Below, piece after piece: positions 33,282-42,373 of a stretch of 64,000 bases of DNA; position 1 is the first letter of the stretch; every line of letters starts with the position of its first letter. The stretch is from Polaromonas sp. (GTDB lineage Bacteria; Pseudomonadota; Gammaproteobacteria; Burkholderiales; Burkholderiaceae). Below the pieces are notes generated by a model. It did no database searches, had not been told where the DNA came from, and worked only from the letters and a program-made list of their open reading frames with translations. Location of the stretch: assembly GCA_013823505.1 (NCBI GenBank), contig PNMH01000006.1:1-64000 (forward strand), in the 5' to 3' direction. A program made the translations under genes and the position numbers.

Positions 33282-34412
33282 TCAGCGCTGGTCTTGTTCG
33301 CGCGGTTCGCCGCGTTCGTTGACGGTGATGCGGTTGCCCGGCGCTGCCGCCGTCTGGATGCGGTGGTCGACTCCCCGGAAGTTGTAGGTCACGTCCCAGT
33401 ACGCGGGTTGGGCGCCACCCGGCACCGCCTCACAGCGCTGCACGTCCTGCGTCGTGGGCTTGCCGTCGCGGCCGAACTGCGCGCCGATGGCGCCACCGGC
33501 CACCACACCGCCCACCGTGGCCACGTCCTGGCCCGTGCCGTTGCCGACCTGGTGACCCAGGATGCCGCCGAGCAGCGCACCCACGACGGCGCCCGGGATG
33601 TTGGCACCGCTGCGCTCGGCCGGCACCTGCGTGCTCTCAACCCAGCAGCGCTGACCCGAGGTGGCCAGCACAGCGCGTGAGGACGTGATGTCGGCTTCAT
33701 ACAGGCGCTCGCCGTTGCGGCGGCGGGCATCAAAGGCTTGCATCGGGGCGGGTGCATAGCGGCTGTCGGCCACGCGGGTGTTGCGAGGAACGACGCGCAC
33801 CGACGTGATGTCCTGGCTCAGGCCCATCGAGGCCAGCGAGGGGTATTGCCCCGGGCGCAGCACCATGCACAGGCCCTTGTAGCGGTTGTTTTCACACACC
33901 TCCCAGCGCTCGCCCGAGACCACGGCCGAAGCGGCGTGTTCGTTGAAGCCGGTGCGGCGCAGGTTGGGGATCTGTCCGGTGGTGGTGTAGGAGCGGCCCT
34001 GGAAGCGTTCGTCCTCAAAGAAGGTGAATTGCACGGCCGAGGGCGCGGGTGCGGTGCCCGGCAGGGGGGCGTAGCGGTTGTCGCTCACGCGCTCGTTGGT
34101 GGCGATCAGGCGCGCCGAGGAGATGCCGTCTTCCAGGCCGATGTCGGACAGCGCGGTGTAACGGCCCGGGCGCAGCACGGTGCAGCGGCCGCGGAAGTTG
34201 TCGTCTTCACAGACTTCCCACCGGTTGCCTACCACCACGACCGAGGAGGCGCGGTCGTTGAAGCTGTATCGCTGCAGGCTGGGGGTGTCGCCGCTCATGC
34301 GCAGCGACTGGCCGGTGAAGCCGTCATTGGCGTAAAGGGTGGCCTGGGCCATCGCCTGGGCACTGAAGGCCACGGCGGTGGAAGTGAGCAAAAGGCCAAA
34401 AATCTGTTTCAT
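33282..34412 (-). CDS. Secreted protein with two beta/gamma-crystallin repeats and a glycine zipper
   Basis: A 376-residue protein: signal peptide about 1-22, crystallin-like domains at about 25-107 and 126-208 (each with ATLYANDGFTGQSLRM- or VQFTFFEDERFQGRSY-type starts and WEVCEDDNFRGRC-type ends), a linker, and a glycine-zipper segment (about 273-313; IPGAVVGALLGGILGHQVG, then VGGVVAGGAIGAQFG). The C-terminal WDVTYNFRGVDHRIQ element is seen in OmpA/Rcs-type 2TM proteins. The combination fits a surface or periplasmic stress-protective protein, possibly calcium-binding. It sits between putrescine genes but on the opposite strand and is probably unrelated to them. Confidence 0.85.
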   Translation of the reverse strand: MKQIFGLLLTSTAVAFSAQAMAQATLYANDGFTGQSLRMSGDTPSLQRYSFNDRASSVVVVGNRWEVCEDDNFRGRCTVLRPGRYTALSDIGLEDGISSARLIATNERVSDNRYAPLPGTAPAPSAVQFTFFEDERFQGRSYTTTGQIPNLRRTGFNEHAASAVVSGERWEVCENNRYKGLCMVLRPGQYPSLASMGLSQDITSVRVVPRNTRVADSRYAPAPMQAFDARRRNGERLYEADITSSRAVLATSGQRCWVESTQVPAERSGANIPGAVVGALLGGILGHQVGNGTGQDVATVGGVVAGGAIGAQFGRDGKPTTQDVQRCEAVPGGAQPAYWDVTYNFRGVDHRIQTAAAPGNRITVNERGEPREQDQR

Positions 34413-34558
34413 GTCAACGTCTCCTGTGGGGTGGAGGCGAGATTGGGGGCTGGCCTGAACGTGGTCTGTGCGTTGCCGCACCCCCATGTGGCGCAAAACA
34501 TGGAGTTCGCAGGGTCTTTACCCGACAGACACCAGCCGCGTGCTGTCAGGCACTGTTC

Positions 34559-36040
34559 TCAGGTCTTCAGCGCTTGTCGAACCGCTGCCGCCAGCACCGG
34601 TCCACACCGTTCAATGTCGGCCAGCGGCGCGTAGCCGTAACCGATCACCAGCCCCTTGAGATCCTCGCGTTGCAGGCAGTAGGCCGAGAGCGGGCGCACC
34701 GTGAGGCCCTGCTGGGCGATGCGCTGGGCCAGGGCCTGGTCGTCGATGTGGCCGGGCAGGCGCAGGCACAGGTGCAGGCCTTGTTCGGCGCCGCTGATGA
34801 AAGGGCCGCCCGGGGTGAGCACGGACTTGAGGGCTTCCAGCAGGCACTGGCGGCGTTCGGCGTAGTTCTGCCGTGCGCGGCGCAGGGCGCTGGCGAAATG
34901 GCCCATCTCGATGAACTCGGCCAGCGCGGCCTGCACCGGCATCTGCCCCGGCCGGTTGAGGTCGTAATGGGCCTGCTTGAAAGCCGCCACGAGCGGTTTG
35001 GGCACCACGAGGTAGCCCAGCTTCAGCCCGGGGTAGAGCACCTTGGAGAAGGTGCCCATGTAGAGCACACGGCCGTCGGTGTCCAGGCCTTCGAGGCTGG
35101 AGATGGGCGGGCCGCTGAAGCGGTATTCGCTGTCGTAATCGTCCTCCAGCACCCAGGCGTCGTGCGCGCGCGCCGTGGCCAGCAGTTGGTGGCGCCGGGG
35201 CAGCGTCATCACCGCGCCGGTGGGGTACTGGTGCGAGGGCGTCACGTAGATCAGGCGCGGCGGGTGGGTGCTGTCTGCCGCACTCGGGCTGATGCCCTGT
35301 TCGTCCACCGGCACCGGGTGGATGGCCAGACCCGTGGCCATGAACGCCTTGACCGCGCCCCAGTAGGCCGGGTCTTCCACCCACACGGTGTCGCCGTGGT
35401 CGGCCAGCAGGCGGGCACAGAGTTCGAGCGACTGTTGCGTGCCGCTGGTGATCACCACCTGGTCGGCTTCCAGGTGCACGCTGCGGAACACGCGCAAGTA
35501 ATCGGCCACGGCTCGGCGCAGCGGCGCGTAGCCGCCCGAGGTGTTGTAGTCCAGCATGTCCGGGTAGGTCATGCGCCAGTGCTTGTTTTGCAGCCGCTGC
35601 CACAGCGCCACGGGGAAGGCGCTGAAATCGACCATGCCGGGGGTGAAGGGCTGCACTTCGAGCTCGGTGGCGCAGAAGGTGGTGGAGAGCGCAACGCCGC
35701 GCGTGGACAGGCGACCGGCCTGCAACGTGGCGGGCTGGCCGCCGCTGCGGGCGCCCCGGCTGGGTGCGGCGCGCGGCACGTTGTCGTTCACATAGGTGCC
35801 ACTGCCCACGCGGCTGGCGAGATAGCCCTCGACGCTCAGCTGGTTGATCGCGGCCACCACGGTGTTGCGCGAGAGCGAGAGGTCTTCGGCCAGGTCGCGG
35901 CTGGAGGGCAGGCGCTCACCGGCGCAGAGCTTGCCGTCGAGCATGGCTCGGCGCAGCGCTTCGTAAAGCTGACGGTGCAGGGGCAGCGCGTCCTGCGTAC
36001 CCAGGCGGTTCATTTCGGCGAGCAGGAATTCGGACAGCAT
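34559..36040 (-). CDS. MocR-family regulator (GntR HTH plus aminotransferase domain)
   Basis: A 493-residue protein. Residues about 10-80 form a GntR winged helix (LPLHRQLYEALRRAMLDGKLCAGERLPSSRDLAEDLSLSRNTVVAAINQL). Residues about 130-490 are an aminotransferase-like domain with the Lys-containing MGTFSKVLYPGLKLGYLVVP, the site where PLP is held. MocR regulators such as GabR and PdxR sense PLP adducts of amines. Being divergent from puuD it probably regulates the putrescine locus in response to an amine or GABA. The ATG at 36040 is chosen over a GTG nine codons earlier. Confidence 0.92.
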   Translation of the reverse strand: MLSEFLLAEMNRLGTQDALPLHRQLYEALRRAMLDGKLCAGERLPSSRDLAEDLSLSRNTVVAAINQLSVEGYLASRVGSGTYVNDNVPRAAPSRGARSGGQPATLQAGRLSTRGVALSTTFCATELEVQPFTPGMVDFSAFPVALWQRLQNKHWRMTYPDMLDYNTSGGYAPLRRAVADYLRVFRSVHLEADQVVITSGTQQSLELCARLLADHGDTVWVEDPAYWGAVKAFMATGLAIHPVPVDEQGISPSAADSTHPPRLIYVTPSHQYPTGAVMTLPRRHQLLATARAHDAWVLEDDYDSEYRFSGPPISSLEGLDTDGRVLYMGTFSKVLYPGLKLGYLVVPKPLVAAFKQAHYDLNRPGQMPVQAALAEFIEMGHFASALRRARQNYAERRQCLLEALKSVLTPGGPFISGAEQGLHLCLRLPGHIDDQALAQRIAQQGLTVRPLSAYCLQREDLKGLVIGYGYAPLADIERCGPVLAAAVRQALKT

Positions 36041-36091
36041 GGTGATTGGATCGTGAAGTGGCACCACGGGGTGGGCTCAACTGGCCCTCAG

Positions 36092-36127
36092 TGTGAACCA
36101 ATTGTGTCTTCACAATGGCATCCATTG
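36092..36127. promoter_or_regulatory. Overlapping dyads in the MocR/puuD intergenic region
   Basis: Three inverted repeats overlap: TGTGAA/TTCACA (36092-36097 and 36109-36114), ATTGTG-TCTT-CACAAT (36101-36116) and CAATGG-CAT-CCATTG (36113-36127). They end 13 bases before the puuD start and lie in the 100-bp gap to the MocR start. They are the most likely binding sites of the MocR regulator. No experimental consensus was compared. Confidence 0.5.
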
Positions 36128-36140
36128 CCTTGGAGAGAAC

Positions 36141-36950
36141 ATGAACAAGCCGCCGTGCATGGTCTGGCTGCCCGCCGACCACCGCCTCATGGGTGACCAC
36201 GGTCATCAAATGCCCTTTCTGCTGCTGGGCGACAAGTACGCCCGGGCGGTCAAGGTGGGGGCCAACGCCCAGCCGGTGATGTTTCCGCTGGCCGACACCG
36301 ACCAGATCAGCGACCTGCTCGCGCTGGTGGACGGCGTGATGCTGACCGGCTCACCCTCCAACGTGCACCCTTCCCACTTCGCCGAAGACGTGGCCGACCC
36401 CAGCCTGCCGCTGGACGCCGACCGCGACCTGCTCACGCTGGCGCTGGTCAAGGCCTGCGTGCGCGAGGGCGTGCCGCTGCTGGGCATCTGCCGCGGTTTC
36501 CAGGAAATCAACGTGGCCCTGGGCGGCACGCTGCACCAGCGGGTGCACGAGGTGCCCGGCCTGATGGACCACCGCGAGCCCAAAAGCGCCCCCCCCGACG
36601 AGCAGTACGCCCCGCGCCACAGCGTGCGTTTTGCGCCCGGCAGCGTGTTCGAACAGTGGGCCGGTGGCCCCGAAACGCAGGTGAATTCGCTGCACGGCCA
36701 GGGCATCAACCGCCTGGCCGACGGCCTTGAAGCGCTGGCCCACGCGCCCGATGGCGTGGTGGAAGCCTTCGGCGTGCGCGGTGCGCGCACCTTTGCCTAC
36801 GCGGTGCAGTTCCACCCCGAATGGCGCTGCTGGGAAACGCCCTTCTATGCCGCCATCTTCGAGGCCTTTGGCCGCGCCTGCCGCTCGCGCAGCAGCCTGC
36901 GTTTGCAGGCGGTCGACCTCGCGCGCAGTGCAGCGAGCTCAAGCGCCTGA
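36141..36950 (+). CDS. puuD: Gamma-glutamyl-GABA hydrolase
   Basis: A 269-residue class I glutamine-amidotransferase-like (peptidase C26) enzyme. The nucleophile is C117 in LLGICRGFQEINVALGG; the His of the triad is in YAVQFHPEW near residue 237, with Glu following. PuuD hydrolyses gamma-glutamyl-GABA to GABA and glutamate in the cytoplasm. The start (MNKPPCMVWLP) has GGAGAG just upstream. It is the first gene right of the MocR regulator and precedes puuA by 48 bases. Confidence 0.9.
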   Translation: MNKPPCMVWLPADHRLMGDHGHQMPFLLLGDKYARAVKVGANAQPVMFPLADTDQISDLLALVDGVMLTGSPSNVHPSHFAEDVADPSLPLDADRDLLTLALVKACVREGVPLLGICRGFQEINVALGGTLHQRVHEVPGLMDHREPKSAPPDEQYAPRHSVRFAPGSVFEQWAGGPETQVNSLHGQGINRLADGLEALAHAPDGVVEAFGVRGARTFAYAVQFHPEWRCWETPFYAAIFEAFGRACRSRSSLRLQAVDLARSAASSSA

Positions 36951-36998
36951 TTCTTTTTTTCCAGATCGACCACCCCAACACACCGCAGGAGACGGCAC

Positions 36999-38369
36999 AT
37001 GACAGCCACCGACAAAAAAATGACCTTCAACGATCTGGAGAACTGGCTCAACCAGAACCGCGTGACGGAAGTCGAGTGCCTCGTGCCCGACCTGACCGGC
37101 GTGGCCCGCGGCAAGATCCTGCCGCGCGAGAAATTCACCGAGGACCGCGGCATGCGCCTGCCGCAGGCCGTCGTTGCGATGGGGGTGACGGGCGAGTTCC
37201 CGGCCAGCGGGCCTTACTACGACGTGATCGAGCCGACCGACCGCGACATGCAGTTGCGCCCGGACCCGACCACTGCGCGCATCGTGCCCTGGGCCACCGA
37301 CCCCACGGCGCAGGTGATCCACGACTGCTTTGATCACGACGGCAAGCTGGTGCCTTTTGCGCCGCGCAGCGTGTTGCGCCACGTGTGCGAGCTGTTCGAC
37401 GCCGAGGGCCTGGACCCGGTGGTCGCGCCCGAGCTGGAGTTTTACCTGACCGCGCGCAACACCGACCCGAACACCCTGCTCAAACCCCCGATCGGGCGCA
37501 GCGGCCGCGCCGAGACCTCGCGCCAGTCGTACAGCATCGACGCGGTCAACGAGTTCGACCCGCTGTTTGAAGAGATCTACGACTACTGCGACAAGATGAA
37601 GCTCAACGTGGACACGCTGATCCACGAAGCGGGCGCGGGGCAGATGGAGATCAACTTCTTCCACGCCCACCCGCTGGGTCTGGCCGACGAGGTGTTTTTC
37701 TTCAAGCGCACGGTGCGCGAGTCGGCGTTGCGCCACGACATGTACGCGACCTTCATGGCCAAACCGATCGCGGGCGAGCCGGGTTCGGCGATGCACGTGC
37801 ACCAGAGCATCCTGGACAAGAAGACGGGCAAGAACATCTTCAGCAACGACGACGGCACGCCGTCCGAGTCGTTCTACCACTACATCGGCGGCCTGCAGCG
37901 CTACATTCCCGCGGCCATGGTGCTGGTGGCGCCCTACGTGAACAGCTACCGCCGCCTTTCGCGCAACACCGCCGCACCCATCAACATCGAATGGGGCCAC
38001 GACAACCGGACGGTGGGTATCCGTTCGCCCATCTCCAGCCCCGCAGCGCGCCGCGTGGAGAACCGCGTGATCGGCGCCGACGCCAATCCCTACATCGCCT
38101 TGGCCATGACGCTGGCCTGTGGCTACCTGGGCATGAAGAACAAGATCAAGCCCAAGCCCGAGATGAAGGGCGACGCCTACCTCGCGCCCTACGCGCTGCC
38201 GCGCAGCCTGGGCGAAGCGCTGGACTGGTTGCGCCGTGAGACCGACCTGCACGACATCCTCGGCAAGGAATTCATCACCATCTACACCGAGATCAAGGAG
38301 CTGGAGTTCGACGAGTTCATGAAGGTGATCTCGCCGTGGGAGCGCGAGCATCTTCTTCTTCACGTCTGA
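36999..38369 (+). CDS. puuA: Gamma-glutamylputrescine synthetase
   Basis: A 456-residue glutamine-synthetase-fold enzyme. Seen are the substrate-side APELEFYL, HEAGAGQMEINF, GSAMHVHQS, the ATP-binding APYVNSYRRL and the C-terminal RRVENRVIGADANPYIALA. It ligates glutamate to putrescine using ATP, the first Puu step. The N-terminal domain begins TFNDLENWLNQNRVTEVECLVPDLTGVARGK, usual for PuuA. It is followed at 21 bases by the aminotransferase. Confidence 0.92.
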   Translation: MTATDKKMTFNDLENWLNQNRVTEVECLVPDLTGVARGKILPREKFTEDRGMRLPQAVVAMGVTGEFPASGPYYDVIEPTDRDMQLRPDPTTARIVPWATDPTAQVIHDCFDHDGKLVPFAPRSVLRHVCELFDAEGLDPVVAPELEFYLTARNTDPNTLLKPPIGRSGRAETSRQSYSIDAVNEFDPLFEEIYDYCDKMKLNVDTLIHEAGAGQMEINFFHAHPLGLADEVFFFKRTVRESALRHDMYATFMAKPIAGEPGSAMHVHQSILDKKTGKNIFSNDDGTPSESFYHYIGGLQRYIPAAMVLVAPYVNSYRRLSRNTAAPINIEWGHDNRTVGIRSPISSPAARRVENRVIGADANPYIALAMTLACGYLGMKNKIKPKPEMKGDAYLAPYALPRSLGEALDWLRRETDLHDILGKEFITIYTEIKELEFDEFMKVISPWEREHLLLHV

Positions 38370-38390
38370 TCAGCCAAGCCAGGACCGACC

Positions 38391-39830
38391 ATGAACACCT
38401 CGACCCTCATCGCCCCGCCCGCCCAGGTTCGCCGCGCCGAACAGCACGACACGAAATCCATCCAGGCGGCCGACAGCGCGCACTTCATCCACCCCTTCAC
38501 CGACCATGGGGACCTCGCCACGCGCGGCTCGCGCGTGATCACGCGCGCCGACAACGTCTACGTGTGGGACTCCGAAGGCCACAAGATCCTCGACGCCATG
38601 AGCGGTCTGTGGTGCGTGAACGCCGGCTATGGCCGCAAGGAACTGGCCGACGCTGCCTACCAGCAGATGATGACGCTGCCCTTCTACAACAGCTTTTTCA
38701 ACACCACCAACGTGCCGGCGGTGCAGCTGGCCACCAAGCTGGCGGCCCTGGCGCCGGTGGTGGGCGGGCGAAGCTTCAAGCACGTGTTCTTCTCCAGCAG
38801 CGGTTCGGAGAGCAACGACACCAACGTGCGCATGGTGCGCCGCTACTGGGACCTGCTCGGCCAGCCGCAGCGCAAGGTGATCATCAGCCGCATGAACGCG
38901 TACCACGGCTCCACCATGGCCGGCGCTTCGCTGGGTGGCATGAGCGGCATGCACGCGCAGGGCGACCTGCCCATCCCGAACATCACGCACATCGGCCAGC
39001 CCTACTTCTTCGAGAACGCGCTGCCCGGCGAGAGCCAGGACGCGTTCGGCATCCGCGCCGCCGGCTGGCTGGAGGAGAAGATCCTGGAACTGGGCGCCGA
39101 CAAGGTGGCCGCCTTCATTGCCGAACCGGTGCAGGGCGCCGGCGGCGTGATCATCCCGCCGGCCACCTACTGGCCCGAGATCCAGCGCATCGTCGACAAG
39201 CACGGCATCCTGATGATCTCCGACGAGGTGATCTGCGCCTTTGGCCGCCTGGGCCACTGGTTCGCCTACGAGAAGTTCGGCATCCGGCCCGATCTCATCA
39301 CCTTTGCCAAGGGCGTGACCAGTGGCTACATCCCGCTGGGCGGTGTGATGGTGGGCGACCGCGTGGCGAAGGTGCTGATCGAGCAGGGTGGCGAGTTCAA
39401 CCACGGCTACACCTACAGCGGCCACCCGGTGGCCTGCGCTGTGGCGCTGGCCAACATCGAGCTGATGGAGCGCGAGAACCTGGTGGGCCGGGTGCGCGAC
39501 GACACCGGCCCCTACCTGGCCCAACGCTTCGCCGAACTCAACAAGCACCCGCTGGTGGGCGTGGCCGAAACCTGCGGCTTTGTGGCCGGGTTGGTGCTGG
39601 TGAAGGACAAGGCCACCCAGGCCACCTTCGACCCGGATCTCGGCGTGGGCATGATGTGCCGCGCCCACTGCTTCAAGAACGGCCTGATCATGCGCGCCGT
39701 GGGCGACCGCATGATCATTGCGCCGCCTTTGGTGATGACGCGCGCTCAGATCGACGAGATGATGGTGCTGATCCACACCTGCCTGGACGCCACCCTGGCC
39801 CAGCTGCAGGCCGCAGGCCAGCACGCGTGA
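38391..39830 (+). CDS. spuC: Putrescine/polyamine-pyruvate aminotransferase (SpuC-like)
   Basis: A 479-residue class III aminotransferase. Seen are IHPFTDHGDLATRGSRVI near the start, the PLP-contact NAGYGRKEL and FSSSGSESNDTNVRM, YHGSTMAGASLGG, LMISDEVICAFGRLG and the PLP-Lys in LITFAKGVTSGYIPLGG. This fits the omega-transaminase group with putrescine, beta-alanine and pyruvate as typical substrates, and SpuC gives 4-aminobutanal from putrescine. In this operon it offers a route that bypasses gamma-glutamylation. Confidence 0.87.
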   Translation: MNTSTLIAPPAQVRRAEQHDTKSIQAADSAHFIHPFTDHGDLATRGSRVITRADNVYVWDSEGHKILDAMSGLWCVNAGYGRKELADAAYQQMMTLPFYNSFFNTTNVPAVQLATKLAALAPVVGGRSFKHVFFSSSGSESNDTNVRMVRRYWDLLGQPQRKVIISRMNAYHGSTMAGASLGGMSGMHAQGDLPIPNITHIGQPYFFENALPGESQDAFGIRAAGWLEEKILELGADKVAAFIAEPVQGAGGVIIPPATYWPEIQRIVDKHGILMISDEVICAFGRLGHWFAYEKFGIRPDLITFAKGVTSGYIPLGGVMVGDRVAKVLIEQGGEFNHGYTYSGHPVACAVALANIELMERENLVGRVRDDTGPYLAQRFAELNKHPLVGVAETCGFVAGLVLVKDKATQATFDPDLGVGMMCRAHCFKNGLIMRAVGDRMIIAPPLVMTRAQIDEMMVLIHTCLDATLAQLQAAGQHA

Positions 39831-39852
39831 ATAGAATGCCCCCTGCGGTACC

Positions 39853-39881
39853 CCGGAACGCACCGATGAGGTGCGGTTCGG
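39853..39881. other. Stem-loop between spuC and potF
   Basis: CCGGAACGCACC (39853-39864) pairs with GGTGCGGTTCGG (39870-39881) with one mismatch and one wobble, around a 5-base loop. No T-run follows, so it is not a typical terminator. It may protect or process the transcript between the enzyme genes and potF. Confidence 0.35.
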
Positions 39882-39983
39882 GCGGCAGCGGGTCTGGAAC
39901 TTGCTAGATGGTTTTCGAGTCTTTTTCCACGCCTTCCGGTTCGATTTGTCGTTGATCAACCCCTCTCAGGAGCGAGCACCACC

Positions 39984-41162
39984 ATGAAGAAACACGTTTT
40001 GGTTATTGCCATGTCGGCCATCCTGCTGGCTTCTTGCGGCAAGAAAGAAGAGCCCGTTGCCGCGCCCGCCGCGCCTGCGCCGGTCGCCGCCGCGCCGGCC
40101 GCTCCGCCTGTGCCCGCCGGCCCGGTGCTTGATGACGAAAAGGTCCTCAACATCTACAACTGGCCCGACTACATCCCCGAAGGCATGATCGCCAACTTCG
40201 AGAAGGAAACCGGGATCAAGGTCAACTACGACACCTTCGAGACCAACGAAGCCTTGCACGCCAAGCTGGTGGCGGGCAACACCGGCTACGACATCGTGGT
40301 TCCCGGCACCGTGTTCGCCAAGGGTCAAATTGAAGGTGGCCTGCTGCAGCCGCTCAAGAAGGACCAGATCCCCAACCTGGCCAACATGGACCCGGCGATC
40401 ATGACCACGCTGACCAAGGCCGACCCCGAGAACAAGCACCTGGTGCCGTGGGCGTGGGGCTTCACCACCGTGGGCATCAACAAGACCAAGGTCGAGAAGG
40501 CCCTGGGTGGCATGGCCATGCCCGAGAACGCCTGGGACCTGGTGTTCAAGCCCGAGTACACGAGCAAGCTGAAGTCCTGCGGCATCGCTTACCTGGATTC
40601 GCCCACCGAGATCATCCCGGTGGCGCTGCACTACATCGGCAAGGACGCCTACTCGAACGACCCGGCCGACTACAAGCTGGCCAACGAGATGCTGATGAAG
40701 GTGCGCAAGGATGTGCGCCTGTTCAGCTCCACCATGATCGACGACATCGCTGGCGGCAAGGCCTGCGTGGCCGTGGCCTGGTCGGGTGACGTGAACATTG
40801 CTGCCGGCCGCGCCAAGGAGAACGGTTCCAAGGACGTGATCGAAGCCTTGCTGCCGAGCACCGGCGCGCTGATCTTCTTTGACACCATGGCCGTGACCAA
40901 GGACGCGAAGCACCCCAACAACGCGATGGCCTTCATCGACTTCTACCTGCGCCCGGAGAACGCTGCGTCCATGGCCAACGAGATGAACTACCCCACCGGC
41001 AACAAGGCGGCCACCGAGAAGATCAATCCCGAGATCGCCGGCAACAAGACCATCTTTGTCGAGTCCGACTACTTTGCCAAGATGATCCCGCCCAGCAGCT
41101 TCACCAACGAAGCGCGTGAAGCCATGGCCAACGCGTACAACACGTTCAAAAAAGGCAAGTAA
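39984..41162 (+). CDS. potF: Putrescine-binding lipoprotein of the PotFGHI transporter
   Basis: A 392-residue binding protein with a lipoprotein signal (ILLASC, C18) and a Pro/Ala-rich linker (about 19-48) in front of the mature PotD/PotF fold. That fold begins VLNIYNWPDYIPEGMIANFEKETGIKVNYDTFETNEALHAKLVAGNTGYDIVVP. Conserved polyamine-site elements include the YNWPDY aromatic cluster, WSGD in AVAWSGDVN and the FFDTMAVTKDA region. PotF of enteric bacteria is a free periplasmic protein; here a lipid anchor would tether it. It is separated from potG by an intrinsic terminator. Confidence 0.92.
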   Translation: MKKHVLVIAMSAILLASCGKKEEPVAAPAAPAPVAAAPAAPPVPAGPVLDDEKVLNIYNWPDYIPEGMIANFEKETGIKVNYDTFETNEALHAKLVAGNTGYDIVVPGTVFAKGQIEGGLLQPLKKDQIPNLANMDPAIMTTLTKADPENKHLVPWAWGFTTVGINKTKVEKALGGMAMPENAWDLVFKPEYTSKLKSCGIAYLDSPTEIIPVALHYIGKDAYSNDPADYKLANEMLMKVRKDVRLFSSTMIDDIAGGKACVAVAWSGDVNIAAGRAKENGSKDVIEALLPSTGALIFFDTMAVTKDAKHPNNAMAFIDFYLRPENAASMANEMNYPTGNKAATEKINPEIAGNKTIFVESDYFAKMIPPSSFTNEAREAMANAYNTFKKGK

Positions 41163-41190
41163 GGCGTCAAGGTTTCATCAGACCTGATCC

Positions 41191-41227
41191 AGGGCTGTTC
41201 GTACGCACCGTATGAACAGCCCTTTTT
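41191..41227 (+). terminator. Intrinsic terminator after potF
   Basis: AGGGCTGTTC (41191-41200) pairs perfectly with GAACAGCCCT (41214-41223) over a 13-base loop, followed by TTTTT. It lies 28 bases after the potF stop and 40 bases before potG. It would make potF mRNA more abundant than potGHI, giving excess binding protein. Confidence 0.88.
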
Positions 41228-41267
41228 CTTGTCATCTCTCACACGAACACCACCACAAGGAATGAAC

Positions 41268-42371
41268 ATGGCAGAGACGGGCACCCAGACGGGTTATCTG
41301 GTCACCGAAAAACTGGTCAAGCGCTTCGACGAGGCGGTGGCGGTGGATGAGGTGTCGCTGTCCATCGGCAAGGGCGAGATCTTTGCGCTGCTGGGCAGTT
41401 CGGGCTGCGGCAAGTCGACGCTGCTGCGCATGCTGGCCGGCTTCGAGAAGCCGACCTCGGGGCGGATCCTGCTCGGTGGCCAGGACGTGGCGGCCATGCC
41501 GCCCTACGAGCGACCGGTCAACATGATGTTCCAGTCCTACGCGCTGTTTCCCCACCTCAACATCTGGGAAAACGTCGCCTTTGGCCTCAAGCGCGAAGGC
41601 CTGCCCAAAGCCGAGGTGCAACAGCGCACCGACGAGATGCTGGGCCTGGTGCAGCTCACTCCTTACGCCAAACGCAAGCCACACCAGTTGTCGGGGGGCC
41701 AGCAGCAGCGCGTGGCGCTGGCGCGCAGCCTGGCCAAGCGGCCCAAGCTGTTGCTGCTCGATGAGCCCCTGGGCGCGCTGGACAAGAAGCTGCGCGAGCA
41801 GACCCAGTTCGAGCTGGTCAACATCATCGAGAAGGTGGGCGTGACCGTGGTGATGGTGACGCACGATCAGGAAGAGGCCATGACCATGGCCAGCCGCATT
41901 GCCATCATGAGCAAGGGGCGGGTGCTGCAGGTGGGCACACCCGAGGAGATTTACGAGCACCCGACCAACCGGTTTGTGGCCGACTTCATCGGCAACGTGA
42001 ACCTGTTTGAAGGCAAGCTCAGTGTGGACGAGCCCGACCGCTGTGCGGTGAGCACCGGCATCGGCGAGATCCAGGTCGGCCACGGTGTCCCAGGCCACCT
42101 GGGCATGGTGGTGACGCTGGCCGTGCGGCCCGAGAAGATCGAGATCAGCAAGCACCGCCCAGAGGGTGTGGCGGCCAACCTCTTCACCGGTACGGTCAAG
42201 GAGATTGCGTACTTCGGCTCCTACAACACCTACATCGTGCAGGCCAGCAACGGCAGCAAGCTCAAGATCACCGAGGCCAACACCTCGCGGCAGGATTTGT
42301 CGGACATCACCTGGGAGGACACCGTCTTCTTCTGGTGGAACGACAAGGCCGGTGTGGTGCTGAGGGACTGA
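41268..42371 (+). CDS. potG: Putrescine ABC transporter ATPase
   Basis: A 367-residue PotA/PotG-type ATPase with Walker [10 protein letters not shown] (43-51), Q-loop in [12 protein letters not shown], signature LSGGQQQR, Walker [13 protein letters not shown] and switch His in [16 protein letters not shown]-terminal TOBE domain (about 280-360; [24 protein letters not shown]) is present. The ATG at 41268 has AAGGA at ideal distance; an ATG two codons earlier is too close. It energises uptake with PotH and PotI. Confidence 0.94.
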   Translation: MAETGTQTGYLVTEKLVKRFDEAVAVDEVSLSIGKGEIFALLGSSGCGKSTLLRMLAGFEKPTSGRILLGGQDVAAMPPYERPVNMMFQSYALFPHLNIWENVAFGLKREGLPKAEVQQRTDEMLGLVQLTPYAKRKPHQLSGGQQQRVALARSLAKRPKLLLLDEPLGALDKKLREQTQFELVNIIEKVGVTVVMVTHDQEEAMTMASRIAIMSKGRVLQVGTPEEIYEHPTNRFVADFIGNVNLFEGKLSVDEPDRCAVSTGIGEIQVGHGVPGHLGMVVTLAVRPEKIEISKHRPEGVAANLFTGTVKEIAYFGSYNTYIVQASNGSKLKITEANTSRQDLSDITWEDTVFFWWNDKAGVVLRD

Positions 42372-42373
42372 CC

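Noticed and set aside
39853..39881. A terminator for the puuD-puuA-spuC transcript
   Set aside because: The hairpin has a mismatch and no T-run, so only a stem-loop is reported.
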